From NCBI RefSeq assembly GCF_943734655.1, contig NC_071354.1:76731838-76795837 (forward strand): DNA of 64,000 bases, given 5' to 3'. The notes beneath the pieces are model-generated. The model saw only the letters and a list, made by a program, of their open reading frames with translations. It was not told the DNA's origin and ran no database searches. A program made the translations under genes and the position numbers. The stretch's first letter is position 1. Each line of letters begins with the position of its first letter. Of this stretch, positions 1-12,748 are shown one piece after another. Source of the stretch: Sabethes cyaneus. Lineage: Eukaryota; Arthropoda; Insecta; Diptera; Culicidae.

Positions 1-7
1 TTGCTTT

Positions 8-182
8 TATCTACAATATTGCTGAAGTAAGCATTACTGTGCATTTTGTATTAATGCGCTATAAGGCTGCTACCCGCTTGGTAGCAAAAAGAGCGCTCTT
101 TTTGCTACCAACGGCATTGCTGCCCTACAGCGCCGTAAATACTAAAGATAAAACTTCACTTTCTTCAGCAATATTATAGATA
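8..182. repeat. Fold-back (hairpin) element, MITE-like
   Basis: The two ends, TATCTACAATATTGCTGAAG and its near-perfect complement at about 161-182, are inverted repeats. The centre (about 80-113) is a perfect 34-bp palindrome around GAGCGCTC. The arms align along almost their whole length, so the full 175 bp would fold into one hairpin. No coding capacity. This is typical of a fold-back MITE; no target duplication was confirmed. Confidence 0.7.
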
Positions 183-318
183 ATTACTAACTCTACAAAT
201 GCCCCATACACCACTTTTTCAAATTCTGCATGGGCGAGGAGCAGTAATCAAAAGAGCAAAATCAAAGCGAAAAGTGTATGCCAAGCCTGCTTACAGGTTT
301 TAGAAAACTTTTAGCATC

Positions 319-1324
319 TTTGAAGGCTACAAATTGATGCCTTCCACTCAAGAGTTTTAAGAGTGGTACTGGCTCAGTGAAAAATACATGAAAGGAAGAG
401 GTTCTAGGGAAGTGAAAACTGACCTCCCTCCCCGGATTAATTTAGACGGTGATGAAATTGAGCTGGTAGAAGAGTTCCTGTATCTCGGCTCACTGGTTAC
501 CGCAGACAACAACACCAGCAGAGAAATACAAAGACGCATTATGGCAGGAAATCGTGCCTACTTTGGACTCCGTAGGATGCTGCGATCGAACAAAATACGC
601 CACCGCACGAAGTTAACAATCTACAAGGTGCTGATTAGACCGATAGTCCTTTACGGCCATGAGACATGGACAATGCTCGTGGAGGACCAACGCGCCCTTA
701 GTGTTTTCGAACGGAAGGTGTTGCGCACCATCTACGGCGGAACGCGGATGGTAGACGGAACGTGGAGGAGGCGAACGAACCATGAATTGCATCAGCTGCT
801 TAGAGAACCACCCATCGCTCACATCGCAAAAATCGGTCGCCTGCGACGGGCTGGGCACGTTGTGAGGATGTCGGACGACTGCCCGGTTAAAAAAGTTCTC
901 AATAACGATCCGACTGGAACGAAACGGCGGGGCGCGCAGCGAGCAAGATGGATCGATCAAGTGGAAGGCGACCTGCGGACCCTACGCAGACTACGTGGCT
1001 GGCGAATTGCGGCCATGGACCGAGTGGAATGGAGACGACTTCTTCGTACAGCAGAGGAAACCACGGCCTGGAGCTGATTAAGTAAGTAAGTACTGGCTCA
1101 GTGAGCGCAATGAAACCTCTTACCCATACTTGTTCATTCTAGGAACGAGATTGGAAAGCAATGATAGTCCAATACTTGTTGCTATTAAAGACCAGAGAAT
1201 CCTTCGCATCTACACAAGCATTTCGGAAAAAGAAGCAATTAGTGTAATGGAAGAAGGTACAAAAATTGATCCAACGTTTTTGTTAGATGCAAAAATATTG
1301 CGAATAAGCCATGATTCACTTTAA
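319..1324 (+). pseudogene. Unrecognised coding remnant split by the LINE insertion
   Basis: With the LINE and one copy of the target duplication removed, a frame runs from about 319 (FEGYKLMPSTQEF, then a TAA) and resumes through EWYWLSERNE into 1,105-1,324 (…SYPYLFILGTRLESNDSP…ISHDSL), ending at a TAA. The right part is 70-odd codons without a stop and has protein-like composition. I do not recognise the family. It may be a host-gene fragment or an old transposon ORF. One in-frame stop and no clear start argue for a pseudogene. Confidence 0.35.
381..1089 (+). mobile_element. 5'-truncated RTE-like LINE insertion with 15-bp target-site duplication
   Basis: An open frame at 388-1077 gives 229 residues of the C-terminal region of an insect RTE-like reverse transcriptase: the block EFLYLGSLVTADNNTSREIQ, then VLYGHETWTM, RRRTNHELHQL, RAGHVVRM and the terminal RGAQRARWIDQVEGDL. 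The endonuclease and RT catalytic domains are missing, as in 5'-truncated LINE copies. The sequence GTACTGGCTCAGTGA occurs at 366-380 and again at 1,090-1,104, exactly bracketing the insert. The 3' end is a short TAAG repeat. The frame is uninterrupted, so the insertion is fairly young. Confidence 0.9.
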
Positions 1325-1511
1325 TCTACGCACGCGTGAGTGCGTAAATAAATAATTTTATTGGTCTCGAATGACCCTGACCGCCGCAGAGATTTAAGGA
1401 GGTACCGCAATGGCTAATCTTATCAACGGTGATGTAATTTTTATGTTACTATGTTTACCAACCGAATCACACATGGTGCGAGATAATACTCTACATACTA
1501 AAATTTTTAAG

Positions 1512-1519
1512 TATAAATA
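1512..1519 (+). promoter_or_regulatory. TATA box of chitin-binding gene 1
   Basis: TATAAATA lies about 60 bp before the signal-peptide ATG at 1,578. This makes the longer upstream in-frame ATG (1,410) unlikely to be the start, because it lies upstream of the TATA box. Confidence 0.6.
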
Positions 1520-1577
1520 TCCATCCTCACCCCCAAAGAAGCATCAGTTACTGAATCGGATTTTGCAGAGCATCCCA

Positions 1578-2392
1578 ATGTTGGCAAAAGTATTCCTTTT
1601 GGTGGCGGCCGTCCAGGCAGGCCTGGCGCAGTCCGACGAAGTACCCGGAACACTTCAAGTATCATCAATCTTTCTACCAGCACCAGCAGCAACTTTTGAG
1701 TGCACTGGAGGATACGGATCAGGTTGCAAAGATTGCCGAACGCAACAACAGTGTTTAGGAGCACTTGACCCCGTTGTAACAGCTTGCGCAGCACCAACAC
1801 CGTACTGTACCAGTGGATCGTGCTCTGCATCCATTGACCCAGAGGCAACCTGTACTTTCACTCCTCTCACTTGCTCCGGTGAAGGAACGTTCCCAGGTAT
1901 AACTTACAGTCTGTCGATGTTCAATCAGTACGATTAAATTATGTTGTTCTTTCAGATCCAACCACTTGTCAACTGTATCATTATTGTTCAAAAGCCGACA
2001 GTCCTTCGGATGTCTACGTTTGTCCTACAGGATACGTCTTCAACGCCGCCACCCTTTTATGCAAGAGATCATCCCTTCCTGCGGATTGCATAACAGTGAC
2101 ATGTCCTCCGCAAACGGGTCTGGCCGCCTATGGTAAAAGTAAAACCTTCTACGCTGTTTGTATCTACGACGGTACAACTCTATCGAAAACACTGATGCTG
2201 AAGTGCTCGGTTGGAGCGTCGTGGGATGGGGCAAACTGTGTTTATGCGTGCAGCAAGGAAGGCAACTTCCCGGACACTAATGACTCTACCAAATACTATC
2301 AGTGCTATGTTCTCAACGGAAAGTGGGCCTATAATCATCTTACCTGTGCATCTGGTAAAACGTTCGATACTACTAAAAAAGTATGTGTGTAA
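1578..2392 (+). CDS. Secreted chitin-binding (CBM14/peritrophin-like) protein, gene 1
   Basis: Two exons, join 1,578-1,896 and 1,956-2,392 (donor CCCAG|GTATAAC, acceptor TTCTTTCAG|AT), give 251 aa. The start MLAKVFLLVAAVQAGLAQ is a classic signal peptide. Next come a Cys-rich N-terminal segment (about residues 38-85, with a CKDC motif) and a six-Cys CBM14 domain (CSGEGTFPDPTTC, CQLYHYC, CPTGYVFNAATLLC). Two shorter four-Cys repeats follow (…YAVC…LKC… and YYQCYVLNGKW…C…C). Aromatic residues beside the second Cys of each repeat suit chitin stacking. Likely role: binds chitin in cuticle or peritrophic matrix; the tissue cannot be told. AATAAA at 2,418. Closest sibling is the gene at 3,211. Confidence 0.88.
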
Positions 2393-3146
2393 CTTTTGGC
2401 TGCATTTTAAAAAACCAAATAAAATATCTACCTGATTCCGTAGCAATGAATAGCATGTAGAAAGGTTGCATTAAAATAAATTTTATCATTCGAATTCGAA
2501 AAAAGAAACTCATATGAATAATCTCAGTGTTCTATCAATTTAGTTAATATCTCAGTTAATAATCTCTTTAGTCTTTGTAGTGTTTTTTTATAATTGCAGT
2601 GTTCTATGGTTTCAATTTGCAATTTTTCTTGAAATTTGACCAAGATTTCTGGATTCTGGATTTCTGGTTAGAGCACACTTCATGTACTTTACTTTATTAT
2701 TGTCTCTATGAAAATTAGGCGTAGAAAAACGCCGACTCAAGATCGATCATCAAATGCAGGCATCTTTCACGACACGCAATATTTTCATGCACTTCGTCTT
2801 TGTCATCATAATGAAAATCTCTGTTAACTGAATTCCCAATATCTTTAAACATGTTTATCGAGATTTTAACAATATCGTTTACAGTAGCAAGAATATGCAA
2901 GAATCAGATTTCACCGAATTTCGTATCTATGGATATAACATATAAACAAAAATATAAATTTGGATTATCACAGGTGCATTAGAGATTACAATTGAGCACA
3001 ATATAGTTTGCATTTCCAAGCCTACGAATAGCCTAACAATACATCATTATCTACTTTACTTTTGTTATCAACTGTTTCGGGATTAAATTGTCTCACTCTC
3101 TCTTATTCTGAGAAATATCGCAGCCACAGCATCTGCGATATCCCAC
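2393..3146. other. Intergenic spacer, nothing coding seen
   Basis: AT-rich 750-bp spacer holding the poly(A) signal of gene 1 (2,418-2,423) and, at the right end, the promoter of gene 2. The small open frame at 2,715-2,900 (minus) has no family resemblance. Confidence 0.6.
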
Positions 3147-3152
3147 TATAAA
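3147..3152 (+). promoter_or_regulatory. TATA box of chitin-binding gene 2
   Basis: TATAAA, 64 bp before the ATG at 3,211. The spacing matches that of gene 1. Confidence 0.6.
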
Positions 3153-3210
3153 ACTACTCTGCTACTGGCACTATTTTTGATCAGTTTTGTACGAACATCC
3201 GAGCAACAGT

Positions 3211-4060
3211 ATGAATCTTTTGATAGTGCTATTAGCAGCATCGCTGGGTACATCACACACAAGAGCGCAATCGGAAAACCAAGGGGATGTTCCCGGAATA
3301 AAAGTTCCTGCTTCATCTCTAGTGCGATCAAGCATTCCAGGAACCTGCTCCGCAAACGGCGATGTTATTTGTCTTAATTGCACTTCGTTATCAATTTGCT
3401 TCAGTGGAAATCCTGTACCAGGGGGAGTCACTTGCGGTGGAGATCTTCCCTACTGCAATCCTGGAACCGTACAAGCCAGTTGTTCTGCAACCCCTGCGAC
3501 TGGTTGTGGAGGCAGTGATGACACCAGTCAGTTACCTATCGTCTGTCCATCGATTGGAGTTTTTCCAGGTTATTAACTAATCACAAATTACCGCTACAAT
3601 ACTGATACAGTCTTTTACAGATCCCAGCATCTGCACCCGCTATCACGTATGTCGGGAAGGACAACTCACTTCCGATTTATATGTCTGTCCGAGCGGAACT
3701 CGTTTCAACATTGCAACCCTCCAGTGTCGCTCTCAGGCCAACACCAATTGCGTCACTATTCGATGTAACACCACAAATAGTGGATTTGCCTATTACGGAA
3801 ACTCCCGCCAATACTACGCCTATTGCTCGGTCGCCGACGGTGTCGCGACTCCTTACATTTTCAAATGCCCCAACCGTGCTACGTTCAGCATGAGCACATT
3901 ATCCTGTGTCTATAGTTGTCCCGGCCAGGGAAATTTTGTGAACACAAACGACCCGACCACCTACTACCAGTGCTACATTCTGAACGGACGCTGGGTAGCT
4001 GATTTGAGGCGATGCCCAACCGGAACAAGCTTCAATCAAACCTTGCAGTATTGCGTTTGA
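3211..4060 (+). CDS. Secreted chitin-binding (CBM14/peritrophin-like) protein, gene 2
   Basis: Join 3,211-3,568 and 3,621-4,060 (donor TTCCAG|GTTATT, acceptor TTTTACAG|AT), 265 aa. I chose the ATG at 3,211 because MNLLIVLLAASLGTSHTRAQ is a signal peptide; the in-frame ATG at 3,187 would add eight polar residues. The layout repeats gene 1: an N-terminal Cys-rich segment (CLNCTSLSIC), a six-Cys CBM14 domain spanning the intron (CPSIGVFPDPSIC, YHVC, CPSGTRFNIATLQC), then two four-Cys repeats with YYAYC and YYQCYILNGRW. The intron falls at the same codon and phase as in gene 1. Predicted extracellular chitin binder. It probably arose by tandem duplication. Confidence 0.88.
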
Positions 4061-4424
4061 TTTGTGATTGCTAACCAATCACCAATGAAATCGTGGATAT
4101 TGAACAGCAAGTTGTGACGCAGATTCTCGTTAGTAATGTTATATTAATTTCAAGCATAAATTCGAAATGGCAGTTTCACGCAATTATGCCGTCACTTAAA
4201 AACTTTTCATCCCTAAAAAAATAGCGTATGCATAAATATTGAGAAAAACAGCCTATAATATACTACAGCATTTTACTTCTTGTTTTACCTTTTCTGTTTT
4301 GGTGTTTTTGGATTCTTGCCTTTTTGGCCTGTTTGCCTTTTTGTCTTGTGCTTTTCACCCTTTTGGCATGTTTGCCTTTTTACACAAAAAACTTGAATGT
4401 GAACTTCTTTAAGACTCGATCCCC

Positions 4425-4585
4425 CTGTATCGATAAACTTCGCAGCCGGTTATTGGAAAAAAGGACAAATACGGGGCTAGAGCAACGATCCCACTGATTG
4501 TAGCGGCACTGCCCAGCCGAGATTGGAACATACGACGACTGGCTTGTTAGACCAGCATCGTACCTCGAAGCTAACTGGGCGATTT
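4425..4585 (-). mobile_element. tRNA-derived SINE, SINE200-like, copy 1
   Basis: On the minus strand the head near 4,585 has an A box (CAGTTAGCTTCGAGG) and a B-box-like stretch (TATGTTCCAATCTCGG), as in tRNA-derived SINEs. It aligns end to end with the second copy at 26,862-27,024, sharing CTTCGCAGCCGG, GGGGCTAG and ACGACGACTGG (plus strand). Such repeats are familiar from Anopheles (SINE200). The family name is from memory. Confidence 0.7.
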
Positions 4586-5030
4586 CGTTTTGCAATTTTA
4601 CCCTTTTGCGCTTTTTCAGTGCCTTGCTTTTAGTATTCAATGTTAGTTTTTCTACTTGAAACTTACTACTTTCAACACTTGCAATTTTGGAATTTTAAAA
4701 TAATTCTATTCCTATAGAATCCTATCCTTTCTGTCCTTTGCAACAATACGTAACGCTAGGTATTAACCCCACCATCATGTCACGTTTACTAAATCAGCCA
4801 TTTCCCTTTTCTCAACTATACATAAAAATCGCATAAACCATTTAAAGTGTTTATTTTAACAAATCCAACAATTGCCTCCCCCTTACCCTATTTTGAGGAA
4901 TGTGCTGCTCGAGTTATAACTGCTGATACCCACTATATAACAAGTGACGCAAGCTCAACCTCATCTTCCCTCTATGTGCTGCGCAATTTGTGTACAAAAC
5001 CATTTCAACTTTTCTGTTTCCTGTATTTTG

Positions 5031-6625
<1,595 letters not shown>

Positions 6626-8295
6626 TTATCTTTTTTCTTTTTACCTCTCAAATTTTATTCAGCTTTCATCTTTCACCTTTCGTCTGTTGACTTCCGATTT
6701 TTAACTTCCATTTTCAAAAATTTTTTGTCTGCATTTTGTTATTCTTTTTTATATTTTTAGCAGTTTTGAGATCAAACATTGTGCTTTTCTTTATTCATAT
6801 TTTTATGTGTCATCTATTCTTACCGAGGGTTGATGCTTCCCAGTTTTAGTACTTCTAGTATGTTTTCTTTACCAGAGCTCCAATTTAAGTATTATTATGT
6901 TCTTCTAGTGGTTTTCATGACCTATTTCATAAAACCTCTACTGAAACTATGAGTTCCAACAGAACCTTCTGATGACCACTATAAAACTTCCTTCCGACCA
7001 AAAGGCCCACTCTTCAGAAGGATTTTATAGTCTCAAAGAGTCAGGCGTAAGCTCAAGTAGGATTATTACGCTCTGCTGAAAGCAGCCACGACAACGATAA
7101 TGCTTCTCGCTACTTGACCGTAATATTGCGTACCGTCGGTGCCTTGTGCATAAAATAGACCCTACAATGGTTGACAGCCTCTTATTCAGCAACTCCTATC
7201 CCTACTTCCTCGTGGGACCAGCCGGGATACGAGCAACCTTGGTGAAGACCGGATAACCAACACCGGTGGAAGTCAATGTCGTACGTCGCCTATGCGGTCG
7301 TGTCTTGTACACAACCCCTCTGGTTTTTTCGATAAGAACCTAACTTATTACCAAGATTATTCAAGCTATTCTTTTACCATTTAACTTACGTTAAAATAGT
7401 TTCTGAACTTCATATAGAATTTCAATCAAATTTCTCCATTAGTCCCCTTAATTTCCCTTTGTTAGCAGCTTGTTTTAAACCTTCCGCTTTTTTGAATATA
7501 GCATATAGCTATAAAATATAGCTATACCAAAATTAAACTCGTGTTGTCCATAAATAATCGACTAATTGCCAAGAGTCTCCCTAGAGATCACAACATCGTT
7601 CAATTGTTTGCTGGATGTCGACCTAGGTGGGTTTCTTAGTACAGTTCCTTCCTTAGCGAGGCCAACTGTAAAGGTATTTTTGTATAAATACAAATGGAAC
7701 CTTTACAGTTTCTGTGAATTATGGAAACTGAAGCATTTCATAAACTCGTTGTTGACGAAATCGTTCTGGTATCGTACTTAGTAGCGATTGTTTGTCGAAC
7801 TCTGAACTAATTCTACTGAATTGGAGGAATATAATACCTTTAAACTTTCTTCATTTCATGTTATTTTGGACAAAGAAGGGTAGGCACAGCTCAAACAGTT
7901 TCCGGTGCCATTTCAAAATACACCACAATTGTTATTGGCTGATGCGAATCTCACTGTATGTAGTATAAACAAAACATTTGCATCTTCTTGATAGTATTTG
8001 TTTAATATTTAGGAAAATTTTGTGGTCTAAAGCTTGTATAGAGAAGCGAACGATCTGTCATTACCCATGTGCGAATACTTGTAAGGAATAATTGACGATT
8101 CATGAAAAAGCTAGATCACAGTAGAACCGGTAACCGCAATTAACAGTAATATGCAAAATTCTTTGCCCCAACATCACAAAAATAGTTCGACACCAAACTA
8201 CATTTCCTGGTTGAACGTAAATATTTGGTATGATCCCATACGTTATTTGCAATTTGACCTACTTTCTCAAGCGGGTTTTATTTTTCTATGTTTGC
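6626..8295. other. Intergenic region; old repeat-like block at 7,000-7,320
   Basis: No gene seen. The block at about 7,000-7,320 is less AT-rich than its surroundings and looks like a decayed mobile-element fragment, but I cannot assign it. The rest is AT-rich. Confidence 0.4.
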
Positions 8296-8301
8296 ACCGA
8301 G

Positions 8302-8309
8302 TATAAAAA
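8302..8309 (+). promoter_or_regulatory. TATA box of chitin-binding gene 3
   Basis: TATAAAAA, 58 bp before the ATG at 8,360. Same spacing as at genes 1 and 2. Confidence 0.6.
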
Positions 8310-8359
8310 GCAAACGCTTTCTTTTTAACTATCAGAAGAACTATTTGATCCCGTCAACA

Positions 8360-9306
8360 ATGACCTGCTGGAAAGTTTTACCACCTTGTCAAGTACTGCT
8401 TCTAATACTGGTAGGTATTGAGTTCAATAGGAATCAAACAAAATTACATCGTTTACTATTTTTTAGACAGCGGGAACACTAGCACAAAATGGTCAAACGA
8501 GCCAGAACACAATAAACGAGGAGTTCACTCCAGGAGTTCTTCGCCAGGCTTCAACGGATGATATTATATACGATCCACCAGTCACGTGTGGAAACGGACT
8601 GTTGACTGTTTGCGTTGGCTGTCGAACAATTAAAATATGCGTTGGAACGGATGATACTACGAACCCGACCCAGATTTGTCCTTCCTCAGGTCCGTTCTGC
8701 AATACCGCCGAGGGTGGCTGTTCGACGATACCGGATGACTCTCTAGAACAGTGTTCGACCGCATCGGAAAATTTGCTGTTCCGCTGCACTGGAAAAGGTA
8801 AATATCCGGATCCGTTATCGTGTGAAGGCTATTATTATTGCGGAGGAATAGACCAAACTGGCGATTCATACCGGTGTCCATCGGGATATACTTACAACAG
8901 CAAGGTCCAGTTGTGTCAACGTTCCAACAGTGGATGCAAACCTATCAACTGCACTAACTCTGGTCCAATTTTGAAAGTTTACCCCTCCAACAATCAGTAC
9001 TTCTATTACTGTCAGTACGATGCTGCAGACACAACGGCTGATCCGAGTATCATTATGTTCTCTTGCGGTGATGGAGCAACCTTCGATACTAGCACTAAAA
9101 AATGTTCTTACAAATGCCGAAGGGAAGGTCTATATGCCAAATCGACCAACACGAACATGTACTATCAGTGCTACTGGGCCAACGGTAAACTGTCGTACAT
9201 CGAACGCTCCTGCCCGCAGACGGATCAGGTGTTCGATGACACCAAGAAAGTGTGTCTTGCCTCTACGGTGGCATCCAGCAAACGACGCTTTTGGGTAAAA
9301 CAGTAG
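8360..9306 (+). CDS. Secreted chitin-binding (CBM14/peritrophin-like) protein, gene 3
   Basis: Join 8,360-8,410 and 8,467-9,306 (donor ATACTG|GTAGGT, acceptor TTTTTTAG|AC), 296 aa. The first exon holds only the start of the signal peptide (MTCWKVLPPCQVLLLIL), which continues as TAGTLAQ in exon 2. Then come an N-terminal Cys-rich segment (CVGCRTIKIC), a CBM14 domain (CTGKGKYPDPLSC, YYYC, CPSGYTYNSKVQLC) and two four-Cys repeats (YFYYCQYD, YYQCYWANGKL). The C-terminus is basic (SSKRRFWVKQ). Unlike the siblings, the CBM14 intron is absent and an intron lies in the signal peptide. AATAAA at 9,331. Predicted extracellular chitin binder. Confidence 0.88.
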
Positions 9307-10039
9307 TATTGTTTATAAGTTGAAACTGAAAATAAATACTCGAAATGTGTCTATAGTAAGTAAGATAGTTTGATTCCACGACACGCATTCCACGCATTCA
9401 CCCATTTCACATGGTTCTTCACTGTTTGCACTAAAAAGTTAGTTTACACTTCACATTAGAACTAGGTAGTATTTTTTGAGTGCCGTTCAACCGGTTAAGT
9501 ACTCGTTGAGAAAACATCAAACTGGTTAATCAAATGATTTGTATGTACCCCTCAAACTGTTTGAACTCCTATTACATACATGAAATATAACTCAGCAGAA
9601 TAAATTTTCGGTCAAAACAGCATGCTAAAAGTATAACCTTCCCTTAAGGTGAAATTAGTCATCATAGATTCTGCCAACTTCAAACAAAAGTTTTTTTGTT
9701 TGAATCATAATTTCTGTTCATGAAAACATATTCGCTGTGTTCAGATTGGCAAGAAGAATGCAGAATTTACGATTTTATAAACAGAACCCCGCTTTTGGGC
9801 CCAAAAACTGCTTCTGAAATCGGACTCTCGAACGAAAAGTTAATGTCTGCCAATTTCCCGCTAACGATATTGATAACTGAATATTTAACATGGTATTCAA
9901 AAATTTGGTTTTTTAGTTCTTTCATTTTTAATTGCCTGTACCTACATTCACTATTCAAAAGTCAAACGTTCTTGCAATGTAACGTCCCTTTCATATGGTG
10001 CAATCCCTTTCACATGCGATTAATTGGTTTCCGGTGCCC

Positions 10040-10735
10040 TTTCGCAGGCGAGTTTCATAGAAAATGCCTGACATATTGCACGGAATATGCAGTCCACGTG
10101 CTGTTCCAGTATCTGGTGGACGAGTTTTAACCTGTGCGGGATGTCAAAGTATGAAAATTTTCATCAACTCCATGCACGACAACATGAATCCTAGGCAATT
10201 ATGTCCGGACCGGATTCATCGTTTTGTAACATTCTGCCGAACGAAACTAATACTGAGAGCAAGTTCATTCCGGAAAGTAGCTTCGAAACATGTCCTGTGC
10301 GAACGGTGGCCAATTCCAACAGCGCTGTTACCAGCCTTTATCCGAATCCATTTGCATGCATTGCATGCAACTAGTACCACTACTGAGTTGCAAGAATAGT
10401 CCTTCCAAGAGTAAGTTTCACCCGAACCAGCAAGCTAGCCAACGAAACATGCTCTATCTCCAGTCAAATTGAATGTCCGACGAGAAGCGTTTTCGCCACA
10501 TACATTACTAAACCAAAGTATTAGGCATACTGCAAGTACAATGTTGGCTCCGATTCGAAGCTGGCTGAATCTAAATTTGCAATTTAGGAATCGGTCTGGC
10601 TTTTGATGATAGGCTCTCGATGCATTGACTGCACTACTCGCAGTAACGGAAATTTATACACTAGACAAACCGATGTGAAGGAGAGCAACTGTTTCATCCT
10701 GTTGTGCGATTATGTTTTAAATCTGAATAAAATCA
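10040..10735 (+). pseudogene. Decayed chitin-binding gene of the same family
   Basis: Translated pieces match gene 3 in order but in different frames and with stops. RVLTCAGCQSMKIF and NPRQLCPD (10,113-10,210) mirror LTVCVGCRTIKIC and NPTQICP. Later AYCKYNVGSDS (about 10,533-10,565) mirrors the YYCQYD repeat. An AATAAA remains at 10,726. No continuous frame and no signal peptide were found. A dead tandem copy. Confidence 0.65.
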
Positions 10736-10810
10736 AATCATATCTAATCTAAATTAGAGACTCAATTATTGAATTGAAGTTTTTGGAGCGTCTTAGCAGA
10801 ATACGAAACC

Positions 10811-10857
10811 TGGAATTAAATAAAAAGAAAACTTTCTTTTTATTTTTATTTAATTCC
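10811..10857. repeat. Perfect-stem AT-rich hairpin
   Basis: GGAATTAAATAAAAAGAAAA is followed at once by its near-exact complement. It could be a fold-back relic or a cruciform-prone site. No other support. Confidence 0.6.
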
Positions 10858-11129
10858 AAATTATTGAATTACTAGCAGTAGCCCGCGTGCGTCGCCTTAC
10901 GTCTAATTGAGGGCGATTCATCCCAATTTTCTATAACTTTGACGAAAAAACATTTCTTTGCTATGATAATCTAGATTCACTATAACGGAGATAATCGGAA
11001 TGTAAGACCAAAACAAACAGCTAGATGTCTTGACTACAATCTGGCATATCTGATTTGAGTCTTCGCTTACTCCACGCTGACGTTTTAATCAGGGCACTGA
11101 CATCAGAAGATCATTTTGTCAAGAATGTA

Positions 11130-12420
11130 TGAAATTACTTTTTCGGGCTCACAGTAAATCCTGTCTCGGGGGAGAGAGTATACATGGGCTACTAGCCTCA
11201 GCTGACTATCTCCAATTGGGAACAGATCTGTGGGAACTTATCAACCCGGTTTCGTCGAAGGTCGGTCTACAACGAATTCAATATTTACACTGCGGTAGAT
11301 CCTACAAAAGAGTCGTGAATACAGAGTTCCCACGCACCATTTGTTCGTTGACTTCAAAGCCACATATGATACCATCTACCGGAAAGAGCTGTGGAAAATC
11401 ATGTACGAGACCAGCTTCCCCAGGAAGCTCATCAAACTTATTCAAACTACGATGGATGGTACGCACTGCTGAGTACGGATTTCGGGTGGATTGTCAAGTT
11501 CATTCGAATCACATAGAGATGATGGTCTCTCATGCCTGCTGTTCAACATAGCGCTACAAGGTATAATGAACTGAGGGTATGTCAACACGCGGTGCACGAG
11601 CATCAATACATCTAGTCAATTAGTCTGCTTTACTGATGAAGTAGATATTATCGGCAGAACGTGTGTGACGGTGGCTAAACAGTACACCAGATTGAAGCGT
11701 TAGCATTAGTGTTAGCGTTAGCAGAAAAGATTGGGTTAAAGCTAAATACATCTAAAACAAAGTACATACATGCTGGCCAGCGGAACCCAGGCCGACTCAC
11801 GCCGCTCGGGCAGTAGTATAATGATCAATGGCGATGACTCATCGCCGATGAGTTTGAAGTGGTCGGCGATGAGTTTGAAGTTGTCTACCTTGGCGCACTG
11901 GTAGTGGCGGACAATGATACCAGCCGTGAGATTCGGAGCGTATTATCAGCGGAAGTCGTACTTACCATGGGCTTCACAAGCAATTTCGGTCAAGCAAACT
12001 AAGTCCCTGTACAAAGTGCACCCTGTACAAGACGCTTTTTAGACCGGTTGTTCTCTACAGGCATGAAACGTGGACAATGCTCGAGGAGGACCTGCGAGTT
12101 CTTGAAGTTTTCAAAAGACAAGAGCTAAGAACGATCTTCGGCAGCGTACAGGAGATCGGAGTACGGAGGCGGAGGATGAACCATGAACTCGCACAGCTCT
12201 GTGGCGAACCAGGTATCCAAAAGGTGGCTAAAGCTGGACGTATACGATGGGCAGGACATGTTGCAAGAATGCCGGACAACTACCCTGCAAAGATGGTGTT
12301 TGCTTCAAATCAGATAGGAACAAGAGGATCAGGAGTGAGATCTGGCGGAGAGTACTCGGTATCCGAGGAATTAAAAAGCGGTACCCCACAACGGAGTTAA
12401 CTGCAGCAACCTTGTTCAAC
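11130..12420 (+). mobile_element. Decayed RTE-like LINE relic
   Basis: Broken frames carry LINE landmarks in the right order: FVDFKATYDTIYRKELWKIM and LIKLIQTTMDGTHC (11,350-11,470), GLSCLLFNIALQG (11,520-11,565), SKTKYIHAG (about 11,750), YLGALVVADNDTSREI (11,880-11,935), and RRMNHELAQLCGEPGIQKV and RWAGHVARMPDNYPAKMVF (12,170-12,300). Frameshifts and stops throughout. A dead copy related to the elements at 381 and 34,562. Confidence 0.85.
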
Positions 12421-12559
12421 AGACTTTATCTTAGTTTAGGTGGCACACGTGTTGATTTCAACTTTGTACAAAGCATGTAGGGAGCTAGCAGTGATTCCCC
12501 CGATACTACGAGTGATACCACGAGCATATGGTGTCCTGTCTAGGACCTGGTTTTGGTTG

Positions 12560-12740
12560 TAAGGATGTGTGAGATTTCGCGAAATTTCGTGTTTACCGAA
12601 ATTCATCGAAATCGTACGAAATTCATCTTAGATTTTATAGTAGATCACCATTCAACTACAGTTGAATCTATGGTCTAATTTCGTCCAGTTTCGTTCGATT
12701 TCGGTAAAGACGAAATTGCGCGAGATCTCGCACAGCCTTA
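12560..12740. mobile_element. hAT-type MITE with 8-bp target duplication
   Basis: The 181-bp element begins TAAGGATGTGTGAGA and ends with the inverted form (…CGCACAGCCTTA). It is palindromic almost throughout, with inner arms ACCGAAAT…. TTTGGTTG occurs directly on both sides (12,552-12,559 and 12,741-12,748). Eight-base duplications are the hallmark of hAT transposition. Confidence 0.85.
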
Positions 12741-12748
12741 TTTGGTTG

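Noticed and set aside
1410..1577. Upstream in-frame ATG as start of chitin-binding gene 1
   Set aside because: It lies before the TATA box and would bury the signal peptide.
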